9,129 bases of DNA, from assembly GCA_013203265.1 (NCBI GenBank), contig JABMQK010000148.1, positions 1 through 9,129 on the forward strand, read 5' to 3'. Source of the DNA: a bacterium (GTDB lineage Bacteria; Omnitrophota; Gorgyraeia; Velamenicoccales; JABMQK01). Positions 1 through 6,750 of this stretch are shown piece by piece. The notes beneath the pieces are model-generated. The model saw only the letters and a list, made by a program, of their open reading frames with translations, did not search any database and was not told the DNA's origin. The stretch's first letter is position 1. Each line of letters opens with the position of its first letter. The position numbers were made by a program, and so were the translations under genes.

Positions 1-72
1 AAAGCTGAAAGTAGAATTAATAAAGGCACAAAATTTGTAATTGAGTTATCAAATAATATAGCTGAACAATGA
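1..72 (+). CDS. C-terminal tail of a sensor histidine kinase (partial, 5' end outside window)
   Basis: Frame 1 is open from the left edge to TGA at 70-72 and gives 23 residues ending in NKGTKFVIELSNNIAEQ. The pattern S-x-x-N-K-G-T-x-F-x-I-x-L is how HATPase_c domains of histidine kinases end (last beta-hairpin after the G2 box). The complete kinase at 2794-4959 ends almost the same way (YNKGTRFEIVLP). The stop overlaps the start of the next gene as ATGA, so translation is probably coupled. Only the tail is visible, so sensor type and H-box are unknown. The assignment rests on one short motif and on resemblance to the downstream kinase. Confidence 0.7.
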   Translation, partial: KAESRINKGTKFVIELSNNIAEQ

Positions 73-1499
73 AAAAAGAAGAATATGATGTAATTATAAT
101 TGGAGCCGGAATCGGTGGACTTGTTTGTGGATGCTATCTAGCTAAGGCTGGGATGAAAGTACTTATTGCAGAAAAGAATGATAAACCCGGAGGATATTGC
201 ACGTCTTTTAAGTATAAAGGTTTTCATTTCGATGCTTGTGTTCATATTCTTGCTAGCTGTCGTAGAGATGGTACTTTGGGTAAAATTATTGATGAATTAC
301 AGATTGATACCTTGATTAATATAAAAGCATATGATCCTCCAAATATTATTATTATGCCTGATAAAAGAATAAAAATCTACCGCAAATATAATAAGACTCT
401 TGATGAATTTATTAGATGGTTTCCTAAAGAATCATACAAGCTTAGGGATTTCTTTAATTACATATATAATACACAAAGTCTTTCTTTTATTACTTTGAGA
501 AACATTACTTTTAAAGACTTTTTGGATGGTTATTTTAACGATGAAGATTTAAAGAATTTAATTTCAAAAATAGTTTTAATTTGTACTGGTGTTTTTTCTT
601 CTTGTATTTCTGCTTTTATTGCTTGTTCAACTCTTAAAGAATATTTTATTGATGGAGGATATTATCCTAAAGGAGGAATACAATCGTTTACAAATGCTTT
701 AGTTAAAAGATTTTTAAGCCTAGGAGGAGAGTTATTTTTATCAAGAGAGGTAAAAAAAATTAAAATTATTACAAGTGAGGCGAAAGGCATTTCATTTGAT
801 AACAAAAATTTTATTTCATCCAAATATGTTATCTCTAATTGCGATGCAATTGAGACATTTTCAAAATTAATAAGAAAAAGTGATACAAATTCATATTTTA
901 GTGATAAATTGTTAAATATGGTGCCAACTTTGTCAGCTTTTGTAGTTTATATTGCTTTGAAAAAAAAATTAAAAGATTTTTCAGAATTAAAATCAACTTT
1001 ATATTATCTCTCCAGACCAAGCTCAGAGTTCGCTACAAAAAGAATGCTTCATAGATGTAAAAATGATTATTTTATTTGCACTTCTCCTTCTCTTTTTGAC
1101 AGTGATTTATCGAAAAGCAACTTAGAATCTTTTCTATTATTGACTAATGCCCACTATAAAAATAAAGAATTCTGGGATAAAAATAAGATGTTACTCGCTG
1201 ATAACTTGATAAAGAAAGTTAACAATTTCATTCCCAATTTTTCTAAATCCATTTATTTTAAAAAAATAGCAACACCTTATACCTTATTTAAAAGAACATT
1301 AAACTATAAAGGAGCTGCATATGGTTGGGCTGGAATACCTACTCAGATATGTGACCCTTGTTTAGTCGGTAAAACAAAAATTAGAAATTTATACTTGGTC
1401 GGTCATTGGACTACTCAAAGTCATGGAGTAATTTCAGTAGCATATGTAGGAGCTAGGATTGCTAAATTAATTATTAAAGAATACAAATTTCATGAATAG
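69..1499 (+). CDS. Phytoene desaturase/carotenoid isomerase-like FAD-dependent oxidoreductase
   Basis: A 476-residue flavoprotein of the CrtI/CrtISO/retinol-saturase type. The N-terminal Rossmann fold has GAGIGG at residues 12-17, the ribose-binding acid E35 after the second strand, and PGGYCTSF at 40-47, the usual GG-x-x-x-S/T-F segment of this family. The second FAD motif lies at the C-terminus (about 439-467, RNLYLVGHWTTQSHGV followed by a helix). Members desaturate, saturate or isomerise long polyene or acyl chains; the substrate cannot be read from sequence. No carotenoid genes (crtB, crtE) are nearby. The immediate neighbour is a ketoacyl synthase, so an acyl-chain or polyene substrate is more likely than phytoene. 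The start overlaps the upstream stop (ATGA) and has no clear Shine-Dalgarno, suggesting coupling. The gene is very AT-rich. Fold class is firm, exact reaction unknown. Confidence 0.85.
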   Translation: MKKEEYDVIIIGAGIGGLVCGCYLAKAGMKVLIAEKNDKPGGYCTSFKYKGFHFDACVHILASCRRDGTLGKIIDELQIDTLINIKAYDPPNIIIMPDKRIKIYRKYNKTLDEFIRWFPKESYKLRDFFNYIYNTQSLSFITLRNITFKDFLDGYFNDEDLKNLISKIVLICTGVFSSCISAFIACSTLKEYFIDGGYYPKGGIQSFTNALVKRFLSLGGELFLSREVKKIKIITSEAKGISFDNKNFISSKYVISNCDAIETFSKLIRKSDTNSYFSDKLLNMVPTLSAFVVYIALKKKLKDFSELKSTLYYLSRPSSEFATKRMLHRCKNDYFICTSPSLFDSDLSKSNLESFLLLTNAHYKNKEFWDKNKMLLADNLIKKVNNFIPNFSKSIYFKKIATPYTLFKRTLNYKGAAYGWAGIPTQICDPCLVGKTKIRNLYLVGHWTTQSHGVISVAYVGARIAKLIIKEYKFHE

Positions 1500-2790
1500 T
1501 AAAAGAATAGTTATAACAGGCATAGGAGCTATAGCTTCAATTGGAATTGGTGTCGACAACTTATTTAGGAATATATTACAAAAGAAGACAAATATAAAAA
1601 AGAAAGATTTTATTCTAAATGGCGAATTATGGGATAGTTTTTATAAACATACAATTGATAATTTTAATATAAATGATTTTGGTTTAGACGATCTTGAATT
1701 AGATCGAATAAAATGTTGGAAGGAGGGAGATGAAATAGTAGATTTATATTATTTGATTGCTGTTATTAAATTAGCGCTCGATGATGCAAATTTGCAATAT
1801 GATTTTGATAAAGATGATATGCCAATTAGCCTTGTTTTAGCTCATGAGAATCTAAATTTAACACCATTCTTAGAGAAAGTTAGCTGTATAGCCTACGATA
1901 TTTTCTTAAAAAATAAGAATATTACTAAAAAAGATTTTTATGAAAAAATATATTCAAGTTGTTTAAAAACAGGCTATGATGCACAGACATTTACGGGTTT
2001 ATTCCATATAGCAAGATTATTTAAAATACACAACTATTCCCTTTTTATTAATAATGCTTGTGCTTCAGGTTTATTTGCACTTGAAAACGCTAGCGAAATA
2101 ATTAAAACTGGAAGAAGTTCAAGAGTGGTTATAGCCGCTGTTGATTATCCAGATATTTATAAGTATCTTTGGTTTAAAAAACTTGGTTTATATTCGAAGA
2201 GTGGAAAAATTAAACCATTTTCAGATGAAAGTGATGGTTTAATGTTTGGTGATGGTGGTGCAGCATTAGTTGTAGAAAGTCTTGAATCTGCTTTAGAGAG
2301 GAAGACAAAGATTTATGCGGAATTCTTAGGTGCAGGATTTTCTTTAGAAGGATGGAAGATTACTGCACCTTTAATTGGAGGCAAATTTTACCAAAAAGCT
2401 ATCATTGATGCCTTAAAAGTTAGCAAAATTAAAAAGAATGATGTTGAAGTAATATGTCCCCATGGGGTAGGCTCAAAGGTTATAGACAGTTACGAATCTA
2501 GGGCCATAACAGATATATTTGGGGAATATCCCAAAGCTTTAATAAGCACTTTTAAACCTTATGTAGGCCATAATTTAGGAGGAAGCTCTTTACTTGAAAC
2601 AGCCATATTGCTAGTTTCTTTAAAAAATAAGATTGTTCCTTGCACTTTAGATTATAAGGAGAAATCTAAAAATTCATTTAATATTTCTTTACTAAAAGAG
2701 CATAAAAGCTTTGATTTTAAAATATGTTTAAAATTATGCTGTGCTTTTGCTGGTTATAATTCAGCAGCAATTTTTAGGAATTTTGAATAA
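1492..2790 (+). CDS. Beta-ketoacyl-ACP synthase (FabF/KAS II-like condensing enzyme)
   Basis: A 432-residue thiolase-fold condensing enzyme, slightly longer than FabF. It opens with KRIVITGIGAIASIG, the standard KAS N-terminus. The nucleophile is C190 in NNACASG. The two histidines are H324 in CPHGVGS and H360 in KPYVGHNLGG, with the conserved lysine at K355, so the Cys-His-His triad is complete and decarboxylative condensation is expected. The C-terminal loop that normally reads GFGG before T-N-A is here A418-F-A-G followed by Y-N-S-A, a departure at the acyl gatekeeper. The ATG lies 8 bp inside the preceding oxidoreductase gene and lacks a good Shine-Dalgarno, so translation is probably coupled. 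No ACP, ketoreductase or dehydratase is in view; those must be elsewhere. Probable role: a special fatty acyl, polyene or ladderane-like chain rather than housekeeping fatty acid synthesis. Product is unproven. Confidence 0.88.
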   Translation: MNSKRIVITGIGAIASIGIGVDNLFRNILQKKTNIKKKDFILNGELWDSFYKHTIDNFNINDFGLDDLELDRIKCWKEGDEIVDLYYLIAVIKLALDDANLQYDFDKDDMPISLVLAHENLNLTPFLEKVSCIAYDIFLKNKNITKKDFYEKIYSSCLKTGYDAQTFTGLFHIARLFKIHNYSLFINNACASGLFALENASEIIKTGRSSRVVIAAVDYPDIYKYLWFKKLGLYSKSGKIKPFSDESDGLMFGDGGAALVVESLESALERKTKIYAEFLGAGFSLEGWKITAPLIGGKFYQKAIIDALKVSKIKKNDVEVICPHGVGSKVIDSYESRAITDIFGEYPKALISTFKPYVGHNLGGSSLLETAILLVSLKNKIVPCTLDYKEKSKNSFNISLLKEHKSFDFKICLKLCCAFAGYNSAAIFRNFE

Positions 2791-2793
2791 GAT

Positions 2794-4959
2794 ATGAATT
2801 TATTTTCACTTTCAGGTTTAATAATAATTGCTACATGTTCAGTTTTACTTATTATTATTTTTATTTTTGGTAAAAATCGTTTACATAAAATATGGGCAAT
2901 TTTTAATTTTGTTGTAATTATTTGGGGAATAGGTTCGTTTCTAGTTGGAATAGCAAAAACTGAAACCTCAGCTTTATTTGCTTGGCGATTAGCTTTTTTG
3001 GGGGCATTATTTACATGTGTTTTTTTCTACCATACAGTATTTATTTTTAGCAATACAAAAAAAAGAACATTCTTAATTTTTGCCTATACACAAGGAATAT
3101 TCTTTGCAATTCTAACTTTATTTACTAATTTGATTTTTGATAACTGGCGTATAGTTTTTAATTCTATTTATTATAACCGCGCTACTCTCTTTTATTATAT
3201 TCTACTTGGTTTTTGGACATTTGTAATGATAGTAGGACATTACAAACTGTTTAAATTTTCAAGAAATGCAACAGGAATTAAACATACTCAAGGGGTATAT
3301 TTATGTTTTGGTTCTTTTATAGGGCATCTTGGTGGAGTTTTTGCTCTTTTACCTGCTTTTGGAATAGACCTTTATCCTATCTCTAACTTTGCAATCCCAA
3401 TTTACTCTGCTATAGTTACATATGGAATTTTAAGATACCGTCTTTTAGACATAACCATTGTCATTACTCGCACAGGTATTTTTATTGCCGTATACTCTTT
3501 AGTTTTAGGCTCTCCTTTTCTAATTGCTTATAGTTTGCAAACGTATTTAATTGGTTATTTAGGTGAGAATTGGTGGTTTGTGCCTATGGGAGTGTTAACA
3601 GTTTTAGCAACGGTAGGGCCTTTTATCTATATCTTTTTCAATAGCAAAGCAGAAGAGAGATTGTTACGCACACAGAGGCAGTATCAGAATACCTTAAGGC
3701 AGGCTTCCTCTGGGATGATAAGAATAAGGAATCTAAGAGAGCTTTTGAATTTGATTGTTCATGTAATAACAAAGACTGTTAAGCTTGAATCTGCGGCGAT
3801 TTTTCTCTTAAACTCTGAAAATACTCACTATAAGTTGGCGGCAAAAAGAGATTCGTCCCGACTTACCAAAGATTTTATTTTAGAGAGGAATTCACCTTTA
3901 ATAAAACAGCTCAATTTAAAAAGAGAGCCAATTGTCTATGAGGAAATTCAACTTCAAATTCAGGATAATCCTCGAGATTCAAAGATGGCGGCTTTAGAAA
4001 AGCAGCTAAAGGAAATAAATACTGCTATTGTTGTCCCGAGCTTTGTAGGCAATAGATTATTGGGTTTCCTTGTGTTAGGCAAGAAGCTTTCCGGTAAGTT
4101 GTATTCTCAGGATGACTTAAATGTATTTTCTGTACTGGCAAATCAGGCAGCGTTGGCTATTGAAAACGCACAATTCTATGAAGATATTAAGGAAACTCAA
4201 GAGCAGTTATTTCAGGCAGAAAAGATGGCTACAATTGGAACTATGGCCGATGGATTGAGCCATCAAGTAAACAATCGCTTCCAGGCTTTGTCTTTGATTG
4301 CCGGTGACTCTTTAGATATCCTGCAGACAATAGAAGATTCTAAGATATCTTCTAAGGTTAAGGATTCATTGTCACAACTAAAACATGCATTTGAAAGAAT
4401 CCAGGCAAATGTTATACAGGGCGGCGAGATTGTAAAAGGGCTTTTGAAATACTCACGGCCTGGCCAGAGAGGATTCGAATTTGTAAATTTTAATAAGATA
4501 GTTGATGGCGCACTTGAGATGGTACAATATAAAGTTCGGCTGCAGGAACTGGATATCAAAAGGATAATTCCAAAAGATCTGCCTAAATTAAAATGCAACC
4601 TAACTCAATTGGAGGAGGTATTTTTTAATCTAATCGATAATGCCTATGACGCTATTAAAGAAAGAAAAGAAATTACAGCAGAGGAAGGTTTTAAAGGAAA
4701 CATTATCATATCAGCTGTTCAAAAAAACGAGTATCTGTGGATTACATTTCAGGATAATGGCATAGGTTTTAAAGATAAAGATAAGGAAAAGGTATTCACT
4801 CCCTTTTTTACTACTAAGGCAACGAGCAAGAAAGGCACAGGCTTAGGTCTATATGTTATTCAGAAAATAGTGAATTTTCATAATGGCACGGTAAGCTTGA
4901 ATTCTACTTATAATAAAGGAACAAGATTCGAAATAGTATTACCTTTATCAAAAAAGTGA
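2794..4959 (+). CDS. Membrane sensor histidine kinase (7TM-type sensor, GAF, HisKA-like, HATPase)
   Basis: 721 residues. About nine hydrophobic helices fill residues 6-282 (approx. 6-26, 34-53, 60-86, 93-114, 131-150, 167-189, 194-213, 227-248, 259-282). The RYRLLDITIVITRTG segment at 214-228 is typical of 7TM-sensor kinases. A charged linker (283-305) leads to a GAF domain (about 313-460), then a dimerisation helix with H490 in LSHQVNNRF. The HATPase has N612 and N616 in the N box, D654 in DNGIGF, FTPFF at 669, and GTGLGL at 681-686. The H-box is unusual: Gln replaces the Glu/Asp after the His and Arg replaces the Pro of HExxNP. The ATG follows the synthase stop by 3 bp; an AGGA lies 13 bp upstream, so coupling is likely. 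G+C is about 18-33% in sampled membrane-half lines and about 45% from 3650 on. Likely partner: the receiver at 5094. Confidence 0.92.
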   Translation: MNLFSLSGLIIIATCSVLLIIIFIFGKNRLHKIWAIFNFVVIIWGIGSFLVGIAKTETSALFAWRLAFLGALFTCVFFYHTVFIFSNTKKRTFLIFAYTQGIFFAILTLFTNLIFDNWRIVFNSIYYNRATLFYYILLGFWTFVMIVGHYKLFKFSRNATGIKHTQGVYLCFGSFIGHLGGVFALLPAFGIDLYPISNFAIPIYSAIVTYGILRYRLLDITIVITRTGIFIAVYSLVLGSPFLIAYSLQTYLIGYLGENWWFVPMGVLTVLATVGPFIYIFFNSKAEERLLRTQRQYQNTLRQASSGMIRIRNLRELLNLIVHVITKTVKLESAAIFLLNSENTHYKLAAKRDSSRLTKDFILERNSPLIKQLNLKREPIVYEEIQLQIQDNPRDSKMAALEKQLKEINTAIVVPSFVGNRLLGFLVLGKKLSGKLYSQDDLNVFSVLANQAALAIENAQFYEDIKETQEQLFQAEKMATIGTMADGLSHQVNNRFQALSLIAGDSLDILQTIEDSKISSKVKDSLSQLKHAFERIQANVIQGGEIVKGLLKYSRPGQRGFEFVNFNKIVDGALEMVQYKVRLQELDIKRIIPKDLPKLKCNLTQLEEVFFNLIDNAYDAIKERKEITAEEGFKGNIIISAVQKNEYLWITFQDNGIGFKDKDKEKVFTPFFTTKATSKKGTGLGLYVIQKIVNFHNGTVSLNSTYNKGTRFEIVLPLSKK

Positions 4960-5068
4960 AGTTCTACGGCCTTACGGCCGGCCGCAGTATCTTTATAATT
5001 TTCGGCGAAACCCACCGAAGTCCGCCATTGTTTCATTGGCGGATGAAGGCGGGTAAAATTAAGTTCTA
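4959..5068. repeat. GC-rich hairpin element flanked by 8-bp direct repeats
   Basis: The identical octamer AAGTTCTA occurs at 4959-4966 and 5061-5068 and brackets a block unlike the surrounding AT-rich DNA. Inside are a small stem CGGCC-TTAC-GGCCG (4967-4980) and a larger hairpin. The larger hairpin has outer arms TAATTTT (4996-5002) and AAAATTA (5055-5061), a 7-nt one-sided bulge, 18-nt arms at 5010-5027 and 5037-5054 that pair at 13 of 18 positions, and a 9-nt loop. The innermost seven pairs (TCCGCCA/TGGCGGA) are perfect. No T-tract follows on either strand, so it is not an ordinary intrinsic terminator. It looks like a REP- or MITE-like dispersed element with a target duplication, but only one copy is seen. 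Confidence 0.6.
4972..4999 (+). promoter_or_regulatory. Possible weak sigma70 promoter for the receiver gene
   Basis: A perfect -10 hexamer TATAAT is at 4994-4999, but the best -35 candidate (TTACGG, 4972-4977, 16-bp spacer) is poor. If used, the leader would be about 90 nt and contain the large hairpin just before the receiver's Shine-Dalgarno. In AT-rich DNA a lone TATAAT is weak evidence. Confidence 0.25.
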
Positions 5069-5093
5069 TACAAGTTAAAAGAGAGGTAAAAAT

Positions 5094-5459
5094 ATGCCAA
5101 AATTACTTATAGTGGATGATGAGGTTGATGTTCGAGAGTTCGCCAGGAATTTTTTTAAAAGAAGGAAGATAGACGTGGTGGTAGCCAGTAGCGGTGAAGA
5201 AGCTCTTAACATACTTGAGAAAGAAGGGCCAAATTTGATGATTTTAGATATTCGTATGGACGGGATGGATGGCATTGAGGTCTTAAAAAGGATGAGAGAG
5301 AAGGGTAACAAGACGGAAGTAATTATGGTTACCGGAGTGGATGAGAAGGAGGCTGCAGAGAAGGCAAGAGAATTTGGTATCATCGATTATATCCATAAGC
5401 CCCTTATTTTGGATGAATTGGAGCGTATTGTTTTAAAGCGGCTTCTGAAAAATAAATAA
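5094..5459 (+). CDS. Stand-alone response regulator receiver protein (CheY-like)
   Basis: A 121-residue single REC domain with no output domain. The acidic pair is D8/D9 in VDDE, the phospho-acceptor is D52 in ILDIRMDGMDG, the switch Thr is T80 in VMVTG-like context, and the conserved Lys is K102 in HKP, so the phosphorylation site is complete. A good Shine-Dalgarno (GAGAGG, 5081-5086) sits 7 bp before the ATG, which fixes the start. The gene lies between the membrane kinase and the HD-GYP gene in the same orientation. The simplest reading is that it receives phosphate from the H490-type kinase and acts by protein contact or as a relay intermediate. Its target, possibly the downstream HD-GYP protein, is inferred. 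Confidence 0.93.
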   Translation: MPKLLIVDDEVDVREFARNFFKRRKIDVVVASSGEEALNILEKEGPNLMILDIRMDGMDGIEVLKRMREKGNKTEVIMVTGVDEKEAAEKAREFGIIDYIHKPLILDELERIVLKRLLKNK

Positions 5460-5466
5460 ACACGAA

Positions 5467-5484
5467 TTCACATTAATTTGTGAA
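5467..5484. repeat. Perfect inverted repeat upstream of the HD-GYP gene
   Basis: TTCACA (5467-5472) and TGTGAA (5479-5484) are perfect inverted arms around a TTAATT spacer. The right arm ends 18 bp before the -10 at 5503 and so covers the -35 area. It could be an operator or a weak end-of-gene hairpin for the receiver, which stops 7 bp upstream. The CRP consensus is TGTGA-N6-TCACA; here the half-sites are in the opposite order, so it is not a CRP/FNR site. Confidence 0.4.
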
Positions 5485-5499
5485 GATTTGATTGTAATT

Positions 5500-5508
5500 T
5501 GGTATAAT
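5500..5508 (+). promoter_or_regulatory. Extended -10 promoter abutting the HD-GYP start
   Basis: TGG followed by TATAAT gives a consensus extended -10 (TGnTATAAT). No good -35 lies 16-18 bp upstream; the nearest match, TTGTGA at 5478-5483, has a 19-bp spacer, which is acceptable only because extended -10 promoters tolerate poor -35s. Transcription would start about 7 nt downstream, at or within a base or two of the ATG at 5516. Confidence 0.45.
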
Positions 5509-5515
5509 TAATACA

Positions 5516-6691
5516 ATGAGTATAAACTATAAGAAAGAACTGGAAGATGCAGCACGCAAGATGATTCTTGTACACAAACCCAAAACACTCATTCAATTGA
5601 TTGTGCGTATGATTGTGCATAAGGTCAGGGTGCGCCATGCTGGAATCCTTCTCTATGAACCTAAATTAAATAGTTATATCTTGAGTGTTTCTAGGGGGAA
5701 ATTAGGCCTTAAGATTCCCACAGGATATCTCCGCATCGATCCCGATAACGCAATGATAAGATTCTTTATGAATAAAGATAATAATCGTTATTTAGATGGA
5801 GGCGCCGTAATTTATAGCAAAATAAATGCTCTATTAAAAAATAAATACTTACTTCGTAAGCATCGGGATTTAAAAGAAACTTTAACATCTTTAGAAACAC
5901 AGATGAATTTACTTGAAGTAGTTATCTGTATACCAAGTTATTTCCAGGATAAATTATTAGGGGTTTTATTGTTAGGTAAAAAGATCTCTGGAAGGAATTT
6001 TTGTCGTAAAGAATTAGATTTTTTTATAGCCTTGGCTCACGATGTGGCTATGGCCATACGAAATGCTCAATTATTTGAGCAACTTCAAGGTCAAATTGAA
6101 CGCAATAAACGTCTATTTATAGAGACGACTAAAGCCTTGGCTACAACTATCGATGCCAAAGACCATTATACTCATGGCCATACGGAAAGGGTAACACAAA
6201 TTAGTATGAAGATTACTAGAAGGCTAATAAATGCCTGTCGTATAGACGTAGATTCAGGATTCTTAGATGATGTAAACATATCTGCATTACTGCATGATAT
6301 AGGAAAGATTGGAATTTCGGAGAATATTTTGAATAAAAAAGGCCTGCTTAATGATGAAGAGAGAAGGAAGATAAATGAGCACCCTTTAATTGGTGCAGCT
6401 ATTCTTGAGCCTATTGAAGAATTAAAGAGATCTATCGAAGGGGTAAAATATCACCATGAGCGCTTTGATGGAACAGGATATCCAGAAGGTTTAAAAGGAG
6501 CAAACATACCTTTAATTTCTTCTATTATTGCCGTGGCCGATTCTTATGATGCTATGACTACCAATCGTCCATATCGCCCAGCCTTAACCAGAAAGCAAGC
6601 GATTGATGAGATACGCAGAGGTAATGGAGTTCAATTCCATCCTGTAGTAGCCAAAACTATTATTGAGTTGCATAGCGAGGGAAGGCTTTGA
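5516..6691 (+). CDS. GAF domain-containing HD-GYP cyclic di-GMP phosphodiesterase
   Basis: 391 residues, soluble. A GAF domain spans about 20-198, a short coiled linker follows, and an HD-GYP domain occupies about 200-391. HD-GYP signatures are complete: GHTERV near the domain start, H260-D261 in LLHDIGKIGI, H313-H314-E-x-x-D318-GTGYP (G321-Y322-P323), ADSYDAMTTNRPYR, and GVQFHP near the C-terminus. This predicts an active metal-dependent enzyme hydrolysing c-di-GMP to pGpG or GMP. There is no attached receiver, unlike RpfG-type proteins, but a stand-alone receiver lies just upstream. The GAF resembles that of the membrane kinase (24 of 53 identical by hand alignment of the C-terminal part). 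The chosen ATG has no Shine-Dalgarno; M16 is an alternative start but also lacks one. Confidence 0.93.
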   Translation: MSINYKKELEDAARKMILVHKPKTLIQLIVRMIVHKVRVRHAGILLYEPKLNSYILSVSRGKLGLKIPTGYLRIDPDNAMIRFFMNKDNNRYLDGGAVIYSKINALLKNKYLLRKHRDLKETLTSLETQMNLLEVVICIPSYFQDKLLGVLLLGKKISGRNFCRKELDFFIALAHDVAMAIRNAQLFEQLQGQIERNKRLFIETTKALATTIDAKDHYTHGHTERVTQISMKITRRLINACRIDVDSGFLDDVNISALLHDIGKIGISENILNKKGLLNDEERRKINEHPLIGAAILEPIEELKRSIEGVKYHHERFDGTGYPEGLKGANIPLISSIIAVADSYDAMTTNRPYRPALTRKQAIDEIRRGNGVQFHPVVAKTIIELHSEGRL

Positions 6692-6750
6692 GGGATTTGG
6701 TTTCTTGGAGTTTCTAAAGAAATAATAGTTAACTTTAAGGAACTTTATAA

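Noticed and set aside
69..1499. Carotenoid biosynthesis cluster
   Set aside because: The CrtI-like fold alone suggested it, but no phytoene synthase, prenyl transferase or cyclase is present and the partner is a ketoacyl synthase.
4263..4598. Minus-strand open frame of 111 codons opposite the kinase gene
   Set aside because: It lies entirely within the H-box to N-box coding region, has no recognisable motif or ribosome binding site, and is a shadow of the real frame.
5075..5383. Minus-strand open frame of 102 codons opposite the first receiver gene
   Set aside because: It mirrors the receiver coding sequence with a serine- and isoleucine-rich translation and no domain; the plus-strand receiver has all catalytic residues.
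5467..5484. CRP/FNR-like site
   Set aside because: Half-sites are in the reverse order (TTCACA then TGTGAA), opposite to the TGTGA-N6-TCACA consensus; kept only as a generic inverted repeat.
6692..6750. Bidirectional terminator between the convergent HD-GYP and receiver genes
   Set aside because: Only weak AT-only pairings are visible (TTTCTT/AAGAAA at 6701-6722 and TAGTTA/TAACTA at 6726-6753) with no GC-rich stem or T-tract.
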